Assembly (NCBI GenBank): GCA_036346255.1
Contig: CM070620.1
Span: 11,148,671 to 11,212,670, forward strand
Length of the DNA stretch: 64,000 nt
From: Ampelocalamus luodianensis
Lineage: Eukaryota > Streptophyta > Magnoliopsida > Poales > Poaceae
Direction: 5' to 3'
Shown here: positions 35,349 to 46,406 of the stretch, piece by piece
How positions within the stretch are numbered: the first letter of the stretch is position 1
How the letters are laid out: each line of letters opens with the position of its first letter
Notes under the pieces: model-generated
What the model saw: the letters and a program-made list of their open reading frames with translations, nothing else
What the model was told of the DNA's origin: nothing
Database searches by the model: none
Translations under genes and position numbers: made by a program

Positions 35349-36528
35349 AGACAAACGCCAATGTCTCTATCTTTGAAAGCAATTATGATTACCAAAACCT
35401 TTAAAAAGATTCCACGGCTAGAGAAATCATCTGACTAGCCATTGAAGAGTTTCGGAAACTATTGGTGCATGCAGTGATGCAGACATCATATCACTTGCGT
35501 TTTAAATACCCATCGTTTGAAAATTAATGGAAATACACTAACATTACTTGCACATTCAGTTTTTTTGTTATCTGGTACGGATCATCCGTTTCTTTTTCTC
35601 CCTTTGAGATGAATTACACCATAAGCTGAAATCACTGCAGGAGATAGGCTCTGTTCGCAAACGAACAGTTCAGAATAGTAGTACTATTGAAATACCTCTA
35701 AAAGAAGAACAGTAGCATCCAAATGGATTTGTTTTCAAGCAAAGTGCTCACAGATCGATATCTCTTCCTCCTAACTACTGTTGATTAGGAAAACCACAGA
35801 ATAGATCAGCAGTTCTCTTCAAAACTACTTTTTTTAAGCTTCCACCAAAAGCAGACTTCGGTTAGCGACGCTTAATTAACTCGCAAGTAAACCAAATCAA
35901 ATTTACATGTCTGAAGGAAGGCCAAAAAAACTAAGTCACACAACCTAAACATGGTATCGCAAATTAGATATCTTACACAATCAACAAGAATAAAATAGCA
36001 ATGAGATTACCACAGGCCCACGAAATCGTGCGGTCACATTTCAGCCAACTTTTGCTCAGCAAAAGTATGAATTCAGCCACCTTCCCAGTTAACCGGACTT
36101 CTTAGGACGATGACACCGATGACTGAGTGACGGACAATGGCTACCGCTAGCTACTTAGTATAGGCTACACGCCTCCACCATTTCGTGCACAACACGTGTT
36201 TTTCTTTCTCATAAGTCCCTCACATTTACCCTGATAAAAAAAAAGAAGTTTAAGTCATTCACCTTGTGGACTGGAAGTTCAGATTTATTTGATTTGAGTC
36301 CTGATCAGGTCAATTAATAGAGATTGGATTCACTTCCATCAAGAAAAAAAAATAGATATCAAATTAACAGATAGGTTTCAAAAAAAAAAAAAGAGGTGGA
36401 TTCATATCTAACAAATACAATCCATTCCCATTATCAAAAGAAAAAGGGCAATCATTTTTAATTTTCTCAACTGCTTCAAAAGGTCATCTCAGGTATTTTG
36501 GGGGTAAAAAGAACTTTAAATTAGACTA
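35349..36528. other. Upstream intergenic region of the MYB gene
   Basis: AT-rich with several A-runs (about 36240 and 36370). No gene and no bounded repeat recognised. The proximal part is the presumed promoter of the MYB gene. Confidence 0.4.
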
Positions 36529-36590
36529 AGCAAGCACACGTGTTAACAATCTAATTAAAAAGCAAGTACACGTGTTAACAATCTAATTAA
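36529..36590 (+). promoter_or_regulatory. Duplicated 30-bp G-box unit upstream of the MYB gene
   Basis: Two 30-bp copies (36529-36558 and 36561-36590) differ at one base. Each carries the G-box CACGTG (36537-36542 and 36569-36574) followed by TTAACAATCTAATTAA. They lie about 400 bases before the start codon. G-boxes bind bZIP and bHLH factors; use by this gene is inferred. Confidence 0.5.
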
Positions 36591-36833
36591 CGACAGTAAG
36601 TAGACCCTGCAACACATCATCGGCGAGGAACCTGAGCCACGAACGGATCGCTCGCCCGGAGCTCCAGGGCCACAAGGCGTTGCTTTCCTGGGACAGGGGT
36701 TTGGTAAGCGCAAATGCGCAATAGTCTCAGAGGTAGAGGTAGGGTCTCGCAACTGCTGGGTTTGTCACTTGTCATCATCGCATCAGAGCCAGAGATCAGA
36801 GAGAGCCCTCCCTACCAGTTTCAGTGCGTGCAC

Positions 36834-36841
36834 ATATATAC
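36834..36841 (+). promoter_or_regulatory. TATA-like element of the MYB gene
   Basis: The sequence atatatac in cacatatatacacc lies about 135 bases before the ATG at 36974, which would give a 5' UTR of roughly 100 bases. It is followed by C-rich pyrimidine DNA, as in many rice leaders. Confidence 0.4.
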
Positions 36842-36973
36842 ACCTGTCCCTCCCCCCCATCGATCCATTCTCTGCATCGTATATCCATCCAACCACTACT
36901 TGGACTGGCAGCTTTAGCAAATCAAGAAACGCGCCAGAGAGGGGGAGAGCGAGAGAGGTGTCAGGTGATAATT

Positions 36974-38224
36974 ATGGGGCGAGGCCGAGCACCGTGCTGC
37001 GCTAAGGTCGGCCTCAACAGGGGCTCGTGGACGCCGCAGGAGGACATGCGCCTCATCGCCTACATTCAGAAGCACGGCCACGCCAACTGGAGAGCCCTCC
37101 CCAAGCAAGCAGGTAGCTAGCTAGGCAATCGCAAATGTGTATGCATGGCGAGTTGCGAGCGGAGGAGGAGAGAGAGTTAAATGTGTGGGGGCTTTGGTGA
37201 TTTTTTTGATAGGTTTGCTGCGGTGCGGGAAGAGCTGCCGGCTGCGGTGGATCAACTACCTGCGGCCGGACCTGAAGCGCGGAAACTTCACCGTCGACGA
37301 GGAGGAGACCATCATAAAGCTGCACGGCTTGCTCGGGAACAAGTAAGCACTGTTTCATTCATGTATCGGAGGTTAATCTGGAGTTGATCCTTGTAATTTT
37401 TTCCGGTTTGTTCTTGGATCCAAGAGATTAATGTTTTGATCAAATTTGATCTGTTCAGGTGGTCCAAGATCGCGTCGTGCCTGCCCGGGAGGACGGACAA
37501 CGAGATCAAGAACGTGTGGAACACTCACCTGAAGAAGAAGGTGGCGCAGAGGGAGCAGCAGAAGCCGGGCGCCGCCAGGAACAACGGAGACGACGACACG
37601 CCTGTCCCGTCGTCTTCGGCGTCCTCCTCGACTACAACGACGACCAACAACGGCTCCAGTGGCGGCGAGCAGTGCGGCACGAGCAAGGAGCCTGACATGA
37701 TCGATATACTACCCCCCCTCGAGCCAAACATCGACATATCGGACATGCTGGTGGACGCGCCCACGGATGCTTTCCCGGCGGCGCCAATGCCGCCGTCCCC
37801 GTGCTCGTCGTCCTCCCTGACGACGTGCATCGGCGGCGGCGTGGAGGAGCTGCTCGAGCTGCCGGAAATCGACATCGAGCCGGACATTTGGAGCGTCATT
37901 GACGGCGCCGACGCACCCGACGTCCCAGGCGCGCGCCTTCAGGGCGTTGGCGACGCAACAGTGCCATATTGTACGGCGTCCATCGCGGCGAGCACCAGCC
38001 AAGAAGAGGAGGGAAAAGAGTGGTGGCTAGAGAATTTGGAGAAGGAGCTCGGCCTGTGGGGTCCCACGGAGGAATCCCAGGCCCATGCGGACCCACCCGG
38101 CCAGATGGGCTACTTGGTCGGCACGGAGGGAGACCCGGTCTCCACCTACTTCCAATCCGGGGCCACCGCCGCTGCACTCCCACTCCAGCTCCAGGAGCTC
38201 GGGTCACCTGCCACTCCGTTATAA
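36974..38224 (+). CDS. R2R3-MYB transcription factor, MYB58/63-like
   Basis: Three exons, 36974-37112, 37213-37342 and 37459-38224, give 344 residues; intron positions are those usual for plant R2R3-MYBs. R2 (about residues 14-65) has W19, W39, W59 and R3 (about 66-117) has F72, W91, W110. The start MGRGRAPCCAKVGLN and the run KWSKIASCLPGRTDNEIKNV resemble the MYB58/MYB63 group, which binds AC elements and activates lignin and secondary-wall genes. The bHLH-interaction signature of R3 is absent, as expected for this group. The C-terminus is acidic (EIDIEPDIWSVIDG) and ends with WWLENLEKELGLWG, likely an activation or conserved subgroup motif. The frame is open upstream of the ATG, but MGR is the family start. 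Nuclear; the target genes are inferred from the family. Confidence 0.95.
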
Positions 38225-39210
38225 GCATCAGAAGGCTGAGGTTTACGGTGATCCGATCGGACGGACGAGATCACTCGCCACACTACTATCGGCAGCGAGA
38301 CGATTTAGGAGAAGCTTGATGCAACGTCGAGTGGTTTGTTTGGTCTTGGAGTAAATGGCAAAAGGTTAGGCTAATTAGGATGCACATACAAAAGGGTCAA
38401 GCCGGTCAATACTAGGTTAAGTAGTGAAAAACACGAGTATCCCATCTACTCTAGCAGTTTTAACCCCAAATGTAGCTTTCATTGGTATGCAAAGGTGCTC
38501 CATTGATGAAGAGCCAATGAGAAGTGCCATATGGATATATAATTATTATATATATGCCTATATGGTTTGGTTGTCGTACAATTCGTACTGATACTGTGTA
38601 TCGTCATCGTGATGTAAGCGCTTGATCATCCGATCCAAGTCCTACCACTACCACCACCATATATATGCCTTCTGAGAATCATCACCGGTTTTGATTATGC
38701 ATTCAAAAGCTTTTGCTTTTGCTAATGCGATGTAACCTTTTCTTCTCCTTTTTTCACTTTCCTTTGTTTCATTTATTTTCTTTCTTTACATTTGATTGTG
38801 TATCCTTTCGGAGGAGCAAGATCGCATGTGAATTGATTATTGGAAAGTAGGTCACCTAATCAATGAAATGGAAGCATATATGGGGCCATATCTGGTGATG
38901 CTGCGGGTTTAAACTTTGAGGGACTTTATTTATTTTTAATCTGAGAAAGATCCTTTTGGCTTATTTTAATAACACACGATTAAAGTATACAAGTAATCAA
39001 CTATTGCCTTGAAGACCCTAGATAAACAATCTGCTACTATCAAATCCTTTAGTCGATAAACTTGTTGGACTTAATTACCAACAATTAAAAGGTGATTTAT
39101 GCTGTCATTCTCCATGTTGGTTTGTTCTGTAGTGAATCTTGAGCCCATATTTTTCTCAACAACATTTTAGACCAGGTGGTGCACAAAACTCCGACGTGAC
39201 AATTTTCAAT
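38225..39210. other. MYB 3' UTR and intergenic DNA
   Basis: It includes the probable 3' UTR up to about 38700, with TATATATGCC runs. Nothing else is recognised. Confidence 0.4.
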
Positions 39211-39848
39211 CTTCATGCATCACCAACAGTTTGCCTTACTGAAGTTTACATGCTTAAACTGTGCTGAATTTAGCGGGATTTGATGGGCAAAGTAGAGAAG
39301 TTTGCAATGATCACTGGGCCTGATAAGCAAAACGTCCTGGCCCAGCTGTAAATTGACGGTGGAGTAGTACCACAAGTTTGCCTCGGCCTCTGCCAATTCA
39401 AATGAAAATTTTCGATACAAATTCATTTAGATTGACTAAATCTATATCTTTGACACCCGGAAAATCAATAAAGTATCTTTAATAATCCTGGATCAAAATG
39501 TTATTTGCTTGGTGCACTACGCGTGGCGTGGGGATAATGAGGCCCGTCCGATTGCGCCATCTAGCACGTCGTAGCTAGCCAATAGCCAGCCTCCATCAAT
39601 GGACTAAAGCCTGGTACATACACTTCAATCCAACCATTGGCCCGTGCATGCATTCAATCACGTCCATATATAGTCAAGTGAATTATTTTTGAACGGAGTA
39701 ACCAAGTGAATCAGTTAAGCCGGCGGACACATTGTCTGCGTTGGGAGAACAGTAGTTGTTGTGGTTACGGACCAAAAAGTAGGAAGATGAGGTCCTAGGG
39801 TCGCTAACCGCTGCAAAGGAGGTCCGGAAGTCCCTGAAACGTGGGAAA

Positions 39849-42283
39849 TAGTGGTGGTCAAACGGACTACACGGTATGACACGGCCTGATAAGGCCTGCA
39901 AAGTAAATAGGTCGTATCGTGCTGGTCAAGACACGGTTGGCTTGACGGGCCGAAGCCGGCCCATTTAAGCCCAAAAATTTCAAAAACAAATCTAGAAAAA
40001 TTAGCAAATGTGTAGAGTTCATAAATACATATGAAAATTATATATAAAAAAAGAGACAAGTATATTAAAAATATAATAAAGAGCTTTATTAATGTTTAAA
40101 TGACCGCCTCATTAAATCCTTTGCCAAGTGAAAACCCAACATGAAAAAACCTTGGCAAAGAAAAAAAAAGAGTACAACCTATAGCTCTACATACATGCTT
40201 GTTCTAAATGTTGTCGTCTAGATACAGATTTTCATGCACCTCTAGCAACTCTAGATTTTTCTACAGAGTGTTGTGTTCGTGAATCAGCTTGTTCTTAGTC
40301 TTTCGTAATTAGAAGTATCTCCACCATCTCACTCGTGAGACGTGTTATTCTCTACTATAATATTCTTCTAGAAAGACTGAAAGCAGACTCGGAGGAAACC
40401 ATCGAAACAGGAACAGTTAACACATCGCGTGCAAGTATGGATAGCAAGGGTATATTAACTTATGGCTATGTCATCATTATAAAATTCTGAAGCCTTTTGA
40501 GTTGAAATCTACCGTACCGATGTCTAGATAGGCGGATTATCGGTGTTTTAGAACCGATCTTACGTATGATTGTTTGATTCGGAGGGTCTCCAAGATTGAA
40601 ATCACGTAGAGAATGACACAGGGATTTTATACAGGTTCAGACCTTCTCCGAAGATAATAACAACCCTACTCCTGTATGGCTATATTGAGTATGTTGGTTA
40701 CAATCGGGAGAAAGACTAATGCTTCTTGTGCTCTAGTGTGCGATTGTCTCCTCTCCCCTATGTCAACTGACTGCAGTCTTTATATACTGTACGAAGAGGT
40801 AGCCTTTTCTCCAGGCCAAGGGGTGTCTCATCATTTCATGTAATGAGCACGTTGATGGTAGTTATTGCTGGAGTAGTAACCCCTTCACGTCGCATGGTAG
40901 TTACTGTCAGAGACAGAGACGTATTGCATGCAGTTATTCTAGAGAATAACAGCGTATACTAACAGCTTAGATTCTCTAATCAATTGGGTATACCTGTCTG
41001 CAAGCTCTATCGATTATAGGGTGATCGTAACTGACCTAGTTGTAGAAGAACTTACGGCCACATGGTAGTCGTAGAAAAACTTACGACCAAGAGGTAGTCG
41101 TAGGAGAACTTACGACCATGAGGTAATCGTAGAAAGACACTTACAACTATGGAGGTGGTCGTAGAAGGACTTACGATCACTTGATCAGCTTCTCCCTTAT
41201 GAACATTAAGGGGTGTACTCAAGAACCATATGATGGTATTATTATCCATAATAAGAATTACAGATAAATAATTAAATAGGGATTATTAGATCCTCGTCAC
41301 ATATAGTTCTCTACTCATTGGGTGAGAGGTTGGTCTTAGTTTAGAAGGTGTCAATGTAGAAGAAGAAGACCTGGACCTGGAGAAAGAGCCTGCACCCCAG
41401 ATCTTGCTTCACAGATTTGTCTTGTTACTTGAGGTGGGTGCTAGTGGAGGTCGTTGCAAGTGGACTCCTGGAAACTTATATTCATACCTTTGAAAAACCT
41501 CATGTAATCAAGAACAAACATCTACAAAATAGTTAGAATATTTTAGCCTTATAGCATCACTAAAAAGATCAAGAACATTAGCAAATCCTTGAATTTTAGC
41601 TCTAAGATCTAAAATAAATGCAAATGCATATCGGAATAAGATTTCTCTCTAATATTTAAGGTATTTACTTTTTATAGGAATAATAGACTCCTGTCAAACT
41701 ATGTCATTTTTATACATTTTCAATTGACTAGAAATCTGTAAAATATTATGCACAATAATAGGAGATATTGGATAATAAACAATTGACAAAGCAATAGCGG
41801 CCTCATAAAAAATTTCTTACAATTGAAGTATCTTCTCAAGAACAAACCAATGTTGCTCAGTCAATAGTACAATACCATCAGTGCTCTGGTAGTGCGTTTG
41901 AATAAAAACAGAAAAATGCTCTTATATGTAAAAAGACTTTTGAGCATCAAGTAAGTAGAGTTCTATCTTATCGGCATGTGAAAATCAAACTTTCTTGGAC
42001 GTACACCCAATGCCCTGTAGAAGTTCTTATATACTGCTATTCTTTGGTTAAAATTATTCAAGAAAGATATCGCATCGCGGAAAGCTTTAATATACGAAGT
42101 CAACCTCTTCAAACTATATTTTACTATAAGGTTAATAAAATGACAAGCGCATCGTTGATGTAGTAAAAAGGAATCGACGTATGTACTCAACACTTTAGTA
42201 AGAATATCCATGACCCTAGAGTTTGAAGCGATATTATGTAAAGTAATTGAGAATATTTTGTTTGTAAAAACCAAAGTCTTCCA
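39849..42283 (-). pseudogene. Ac-like hAT transposase pseudogene, copy 1
   Basis: On the minus strand, 41963-42274 reads VDSFLLHQRCACHFINLIV and related text of the hAT catalytic region. About 40230-40480 gives LARDVLTVPVSMVSSESAF, the hATC dimerisation domain. Stops and frameshifts abound and an insertion (about 40515-41285) separates the two. The element end TAGTGGTGGTCAAACGG is at 39849, with CG-rich subterminal words. The 5' part with the BED finger is deleted. Confidence 0.8.
40515..41285. mobile_element. Unclassified insertion in hAT copy 1 with tacgacca array
   Basis: It lies between the core and the hATC domain of the transposase. The left part has gggattttatacaggttcag, a phrase frequent in rice repeats. 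The right part (about 41021-41180) is an array of about 31-bp units built from tcgtagaa and cttacgacca. It could be the end of a CACTA element or an LTR piece; no terminal motif settles this. Confidence 0.5.
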
Positions 42284-43286
42284 CGTATGTACTCAACAAG
42301 TTGCACCACAGAATGCAAATATGCATGATGGCTTATTACAAATAAAATGGCTTATGTGGTTGTTTTGCAATAAAGCAACATTTGTAATTAAATATAGTAA
42401 TAGATTGAAATCATAATTCAAAAAAAATAAACAATAGTTATTTAATAGTTATTTTCACAAAGGACACAAAGCCTAAACAAATTCTTTCACACAGTCATAT
42501 GAGTTAATTCACACAGCTGTCCCTTCCCAACTGTTTTTATGAAAAATACCCCGCGTGTGAAATCTTCGAGCATGTCCGTGATTGTGAACGTGACTATTCG
42601 AATAGATTGATTAACACTCTGCAGAGGTTAATCATGCATCACCAACAGTTTGCCTTACTAAAGTTTACATGCTTAAACTGTGCTGAATTTAGCGGGATTT
42701 GATGGGCCAAGCCTACGACAAAGTAGAGAAGTTTGCAATGATCACTGGGCTTGATAAGCAAAACGTCCTGGACCAGCTGTAAATTGACGATGGAGTAGTA
42801 CGACAAGTTTGCCTCGGCCTCTGCCAATTCAAATGAAAATTTTCGATACAAATTCATTTAGTTTGACTAAATCTATATCTTTGACACCCGGAAAATCAAT
42901 AAAGTATCTTTAATAATCCTGGATCAAAATGTTATTTGCTTGGTGCATTACGCGTGGCATGGGGATAATGAGGTCCGTCCGATTGTGCCGTCTAGCACAT
43001 CGTAGCTAGCCACTAGCCAGCCTCCATCAATGGACTAAAGCCTGGTACATACACTTCAATCCAACCATTGGTCCGTGCATGCAGTCAATCACGTCCATAT
43101 ATAGTCAAGTGAATTATTTTTGAACGGAGGAGCCAAGTGAATCAGTTAAGCCGGCGGACACATTGTCTGCGTTGGGAGAACAGCAGTTGTTGTGGTTACG
43201 GACCAAACAGTAGGAAGATGAGGTCCTAGGGTCGCTAACAGCTGCAAAGGAGGGTAGAGGTCCCGAAGTCCCTGAAGCGTGGGAAA

Positions 43287-46200
43287 TAGTGGTGGCCAAA
43301 CGAGCGGCACGGCATGGCACGGCTGATAAGGCCTACAAAGTAAATAGGTCGTATCGTGCTGGCCAAGGCACGGTTGGCCTGACAGGCCGAGGCCGGCCCG
43401 TTTAAGCTCGAAAATTTCAAAAAAAAAATCCAAAAAATCAAAAAAATGTGTAGAGTTCATAAATACATGAAAATTGTAAAAATATATTAAAAATATAATA
43501 AAGAGGTTTATTAATATTTAAATAACTGCCTCGTTAAATCCTTTGCCAAGTGAAAACCCAACATGAAAAAATCTTGGCAAAGAAAAAAGAGAGTACAACC
43601 TATAGCTCTACATACATACTTGTTCTAAATGTTGTTGTCTAGGTACAGATTTTAATGCACCTCCGGCAACTCTAGATTTTTCTATAGAGTGTTGTGTTCA
43701 TGAATCAGCTTGTTATCAGTCTTTCGCAATTAGAAGTATCTCCACCATCTCACTCGTGAGACGTGTTATTCTCTACTCCAATATTCTTCTAGAAAGACTG
43801 AAAGCAGACTCAGAGGAAACCATCGAGACAGGAACAGTTAACACATCGCGTACAAGTATGGATAGCACGGGTATGTTAACTTATGGCTATACCACCATTG
43901 TAAAATTCCGAAGCCTTTTGAGTTGAAATCTACCGTACTGTTGTCTAGATAGGTGGATTGTCGGTATTTTAGAACCAATCTTACGTATGATTGTTTGATT
44001 CGGGGGGTCTCCAAGATTTAAATCACGCAGAGAATGACATAGGGATTTTATACAGGTTCAAGCCTTCTCCGAAGAGAATAACAACCCTACTCCTATGTGG
44101 TTATATTTAGTATGCTGGTTACAATCGAGAGAAAGACTAATACTTCTTGTGCTCCAAGGTGCGATTGTCTCCTCTCCCCCCATGTCAACTGACTGCAGCC
44201 TTTATATAGTGTATGAAGAGGTAGTCGTTTCTCCGGGCCAAGGGGCGTCTCATCATTTCATATAATGAGAACGCTGATGGCAGTTATTGCTAGAGTAGTA
44301 ACCCCTCCACGTCACCTGGTAGTTATTGTCAGAAATGGAAACGTATTGCGTGCAGTTATTCCAGAGAATAACAGCGTATATTAACTGCTTAGATTCCCTA
44401 ATCAATTGGGCATACCTGTCTGCAAGCTCTATCGATTATAGGGTGGTCGTAACTGACCTAGTCGTAGAAAGACTTACGACCATAAGGTGGTCGTAGAAGA
44501 ACTTACGACCACATGATAGTCGTAGAAAAACTTACGACCAAGAGGTAGTCGTAGGAGAACTTACGACCATGAGGTAATCGTAGAAAGACACTTACAACTA
44601 TGGAGGTGGTCGTAGAAGGACTTACGACCACTTGATCAGCTTCTCCCTTATGAACATTAAGGGGTATACTCAAGAACCATATGATGGTATTATTATCCAT
44701 AATAAGAATTACATATAAATAATTAAATAGGGATTATTAGATCCTCGTCACAGATAGTTCTCTACTCATTGGGTGAGAGGTTGGTCTTGGTTTAGAAGGT
44801 GTCAATGTAGAAGAAGAAGACCTAGACCTGGAGAAAGAGCCTGCACCCTAGATCTTGCTTCACAGATCTGTCTTGTTACTTGAGGTGGGTGCTAGTAGAG
44901 GTCGTTGCAAGTGGACTCCTGGAAACTTATGTTCATACCTTTGAAAAGCCTCATGTAATCGAGAACAAATATCTGCAAAATAGTTAGAATATTCTAGCCT
45001 TATAGCATCACTAAAAAGATCAAGAACATTAGCAAATCCTTGAATTTTAGCTCTAAGATCTAAAATAAATGCAAATGCATATAGAAATAAGATTTCTCTC
45101 TAATATTTAAGGTATTTACTTTTCATTGGAATAATAGCCTCCCGCCAAACTATGTCATTTTTATACATTTTCAATTGACTAGAAATCTGTAAAATATTAT
45201 GCACAATAATAGGAGATGTTGGATAATAAACAACGTACAAAGCAACAACGGCCTCATAAAAATTTTCTAACAACTGAAGTATCTTCTCAAGAACAAACCA
45301 ATGTTGCTCAGTCAATAGTACAATACCATCAGTGCTCTGGTAGTGCATTTGAATAAAAACAGAAAAAATGCTCTTATATGGTAAAAGACTTTTGAGCATC
45401 AAGTAAGTAGAGTTCTATCTTACCGGCATGTGAAAATCAAACTTTCTTGGACGTACACCCAATGCCCTGTAGAAGTTCTTATATACTGCTATTCTTTGGT
45501 TAAAATTATTCAAGAAAGATATCGCATCGCGGAAAGCTTTAATATACGAAGTCAACCTCTTCAAACCATATTTTACTATAAAGTTAATAAAATGACAAGC
45601 GCATCGCTGATGTAGTAAGAAGGAATCGACGTATGTACTCAACACTTTAGTAAGAATATCCATGGCCCTAGAGTTTGAAGCGACATTATCTAAAGTAATT
45701 GAGAATATTTTGTTTGTAAGACCAAAGTCTTCCACGACTTTGATAATACAATCTGTGATATACTTACCCATGTGTGTTACATCAATTAATTTAAAACCTA
45801 TAATTCTTTTATCTATTTTTCAGTTGTTATTAACATAATGAGAAACTAAACTAAGATAATTCTCCCTAGCCCGACCACTCCATATGTCCAAGGTTAGGGC
45901 CACCAAAATGTGCACATACTAAATAGTTCCTTTAATTTATCACAACGTTCATTGTAGTATTTAACTAGATCCCTAGTTGTTGTTGTCTAGAAACAGTAGA
46001 AAATTTAGGATTATGCGTAGTCCTAATGTAATTCTCGAAAGCAGTAGACTCCCCAAAGCCTAAAAGGTAAATCCTCATAAGCAATTAAACGACAAAGAGA
46101 TTGATGGGCTATCTCAAGATTGTAGTCCCAGCTATATACTATACTGTCGGGGTTGTATTGCAGCTGCGTTTGCCTCATCGCCAATCCTTGCTTGGTCTTA

Positions 46201-46406
46201 CATCTTGTAGCATGTCTAAGCAAGTGTCCCGTTCCACCTAAAGACTTTGCGGACAATTCATGACTACAAATTTTGCAAATAACAAATGGTTTCTGATTTC
46301 CTTGTGCGTCTGGCTTGGTTGTCCTGTCGAAATTCTCCCAGACTCCCGATGTACACGACCTCGACCTCTTTGCTCCGCTAGTCGCTGTCGGGACCCAAAA
46401 ATACAA
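43287..46406 (-). pseudogene. Ac-like hAT transposase pseudogene, copy 2
   Basis: Minus strand, in order: a BED zinc finger at 46023-46406 (SGVWENFDRTTKPDAQ, then CKIC and HLLRHATRC), the core at 45415-45771 (FSITLDNVASNSRAMDILTK and FLLHQRCACHFIN), a helical part at 45100-45402, and the hATC region at about 43670-43910. Frameshifts separate these and an insertion at about 43945-44735 breaks it. The TIR-like end TAGTGGTGGCCAAACG is at 43287. The other element end is lost where the gypsy LTR begins at 46387. RICESLEEPER/Ac-type family; not functional. Confidence 0.85.
43945..44735. mobile_element. Same insertion in hAT copy 2
   Basis: Counterpart of 40515-41285 at the same position in the transposase, so the insertion preceded the duplication. 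The tacgacca array (44447-44635) has about six units, against five in copy 1. Confidence 0.5.

Larger units (their letters stand above)
39211..42629. repeat. Tandem segmental duplication, copy 1
   Basis: Starts catgcatcaccaacagtttg and is followed by unique DNA of the locus (39211-39848), a hAT transposase remnant split by an insertion, and a piece of gypsy LTR (42289-42624, ending ctctgcagaggtta). The next base block repeats the start at 42630. Compared with copy 2 it lacks about 1 kb between 45736 and 46768. Confidence 0.85.

Noticed and set aside
46023..46406. BED zinc-finger frame as a domesticated host gene
   Set aside because: It continues out of frame into hAT transposase core and hATC remnants with stops, inside a duplicated transposon block; no sign of a maintained gene.
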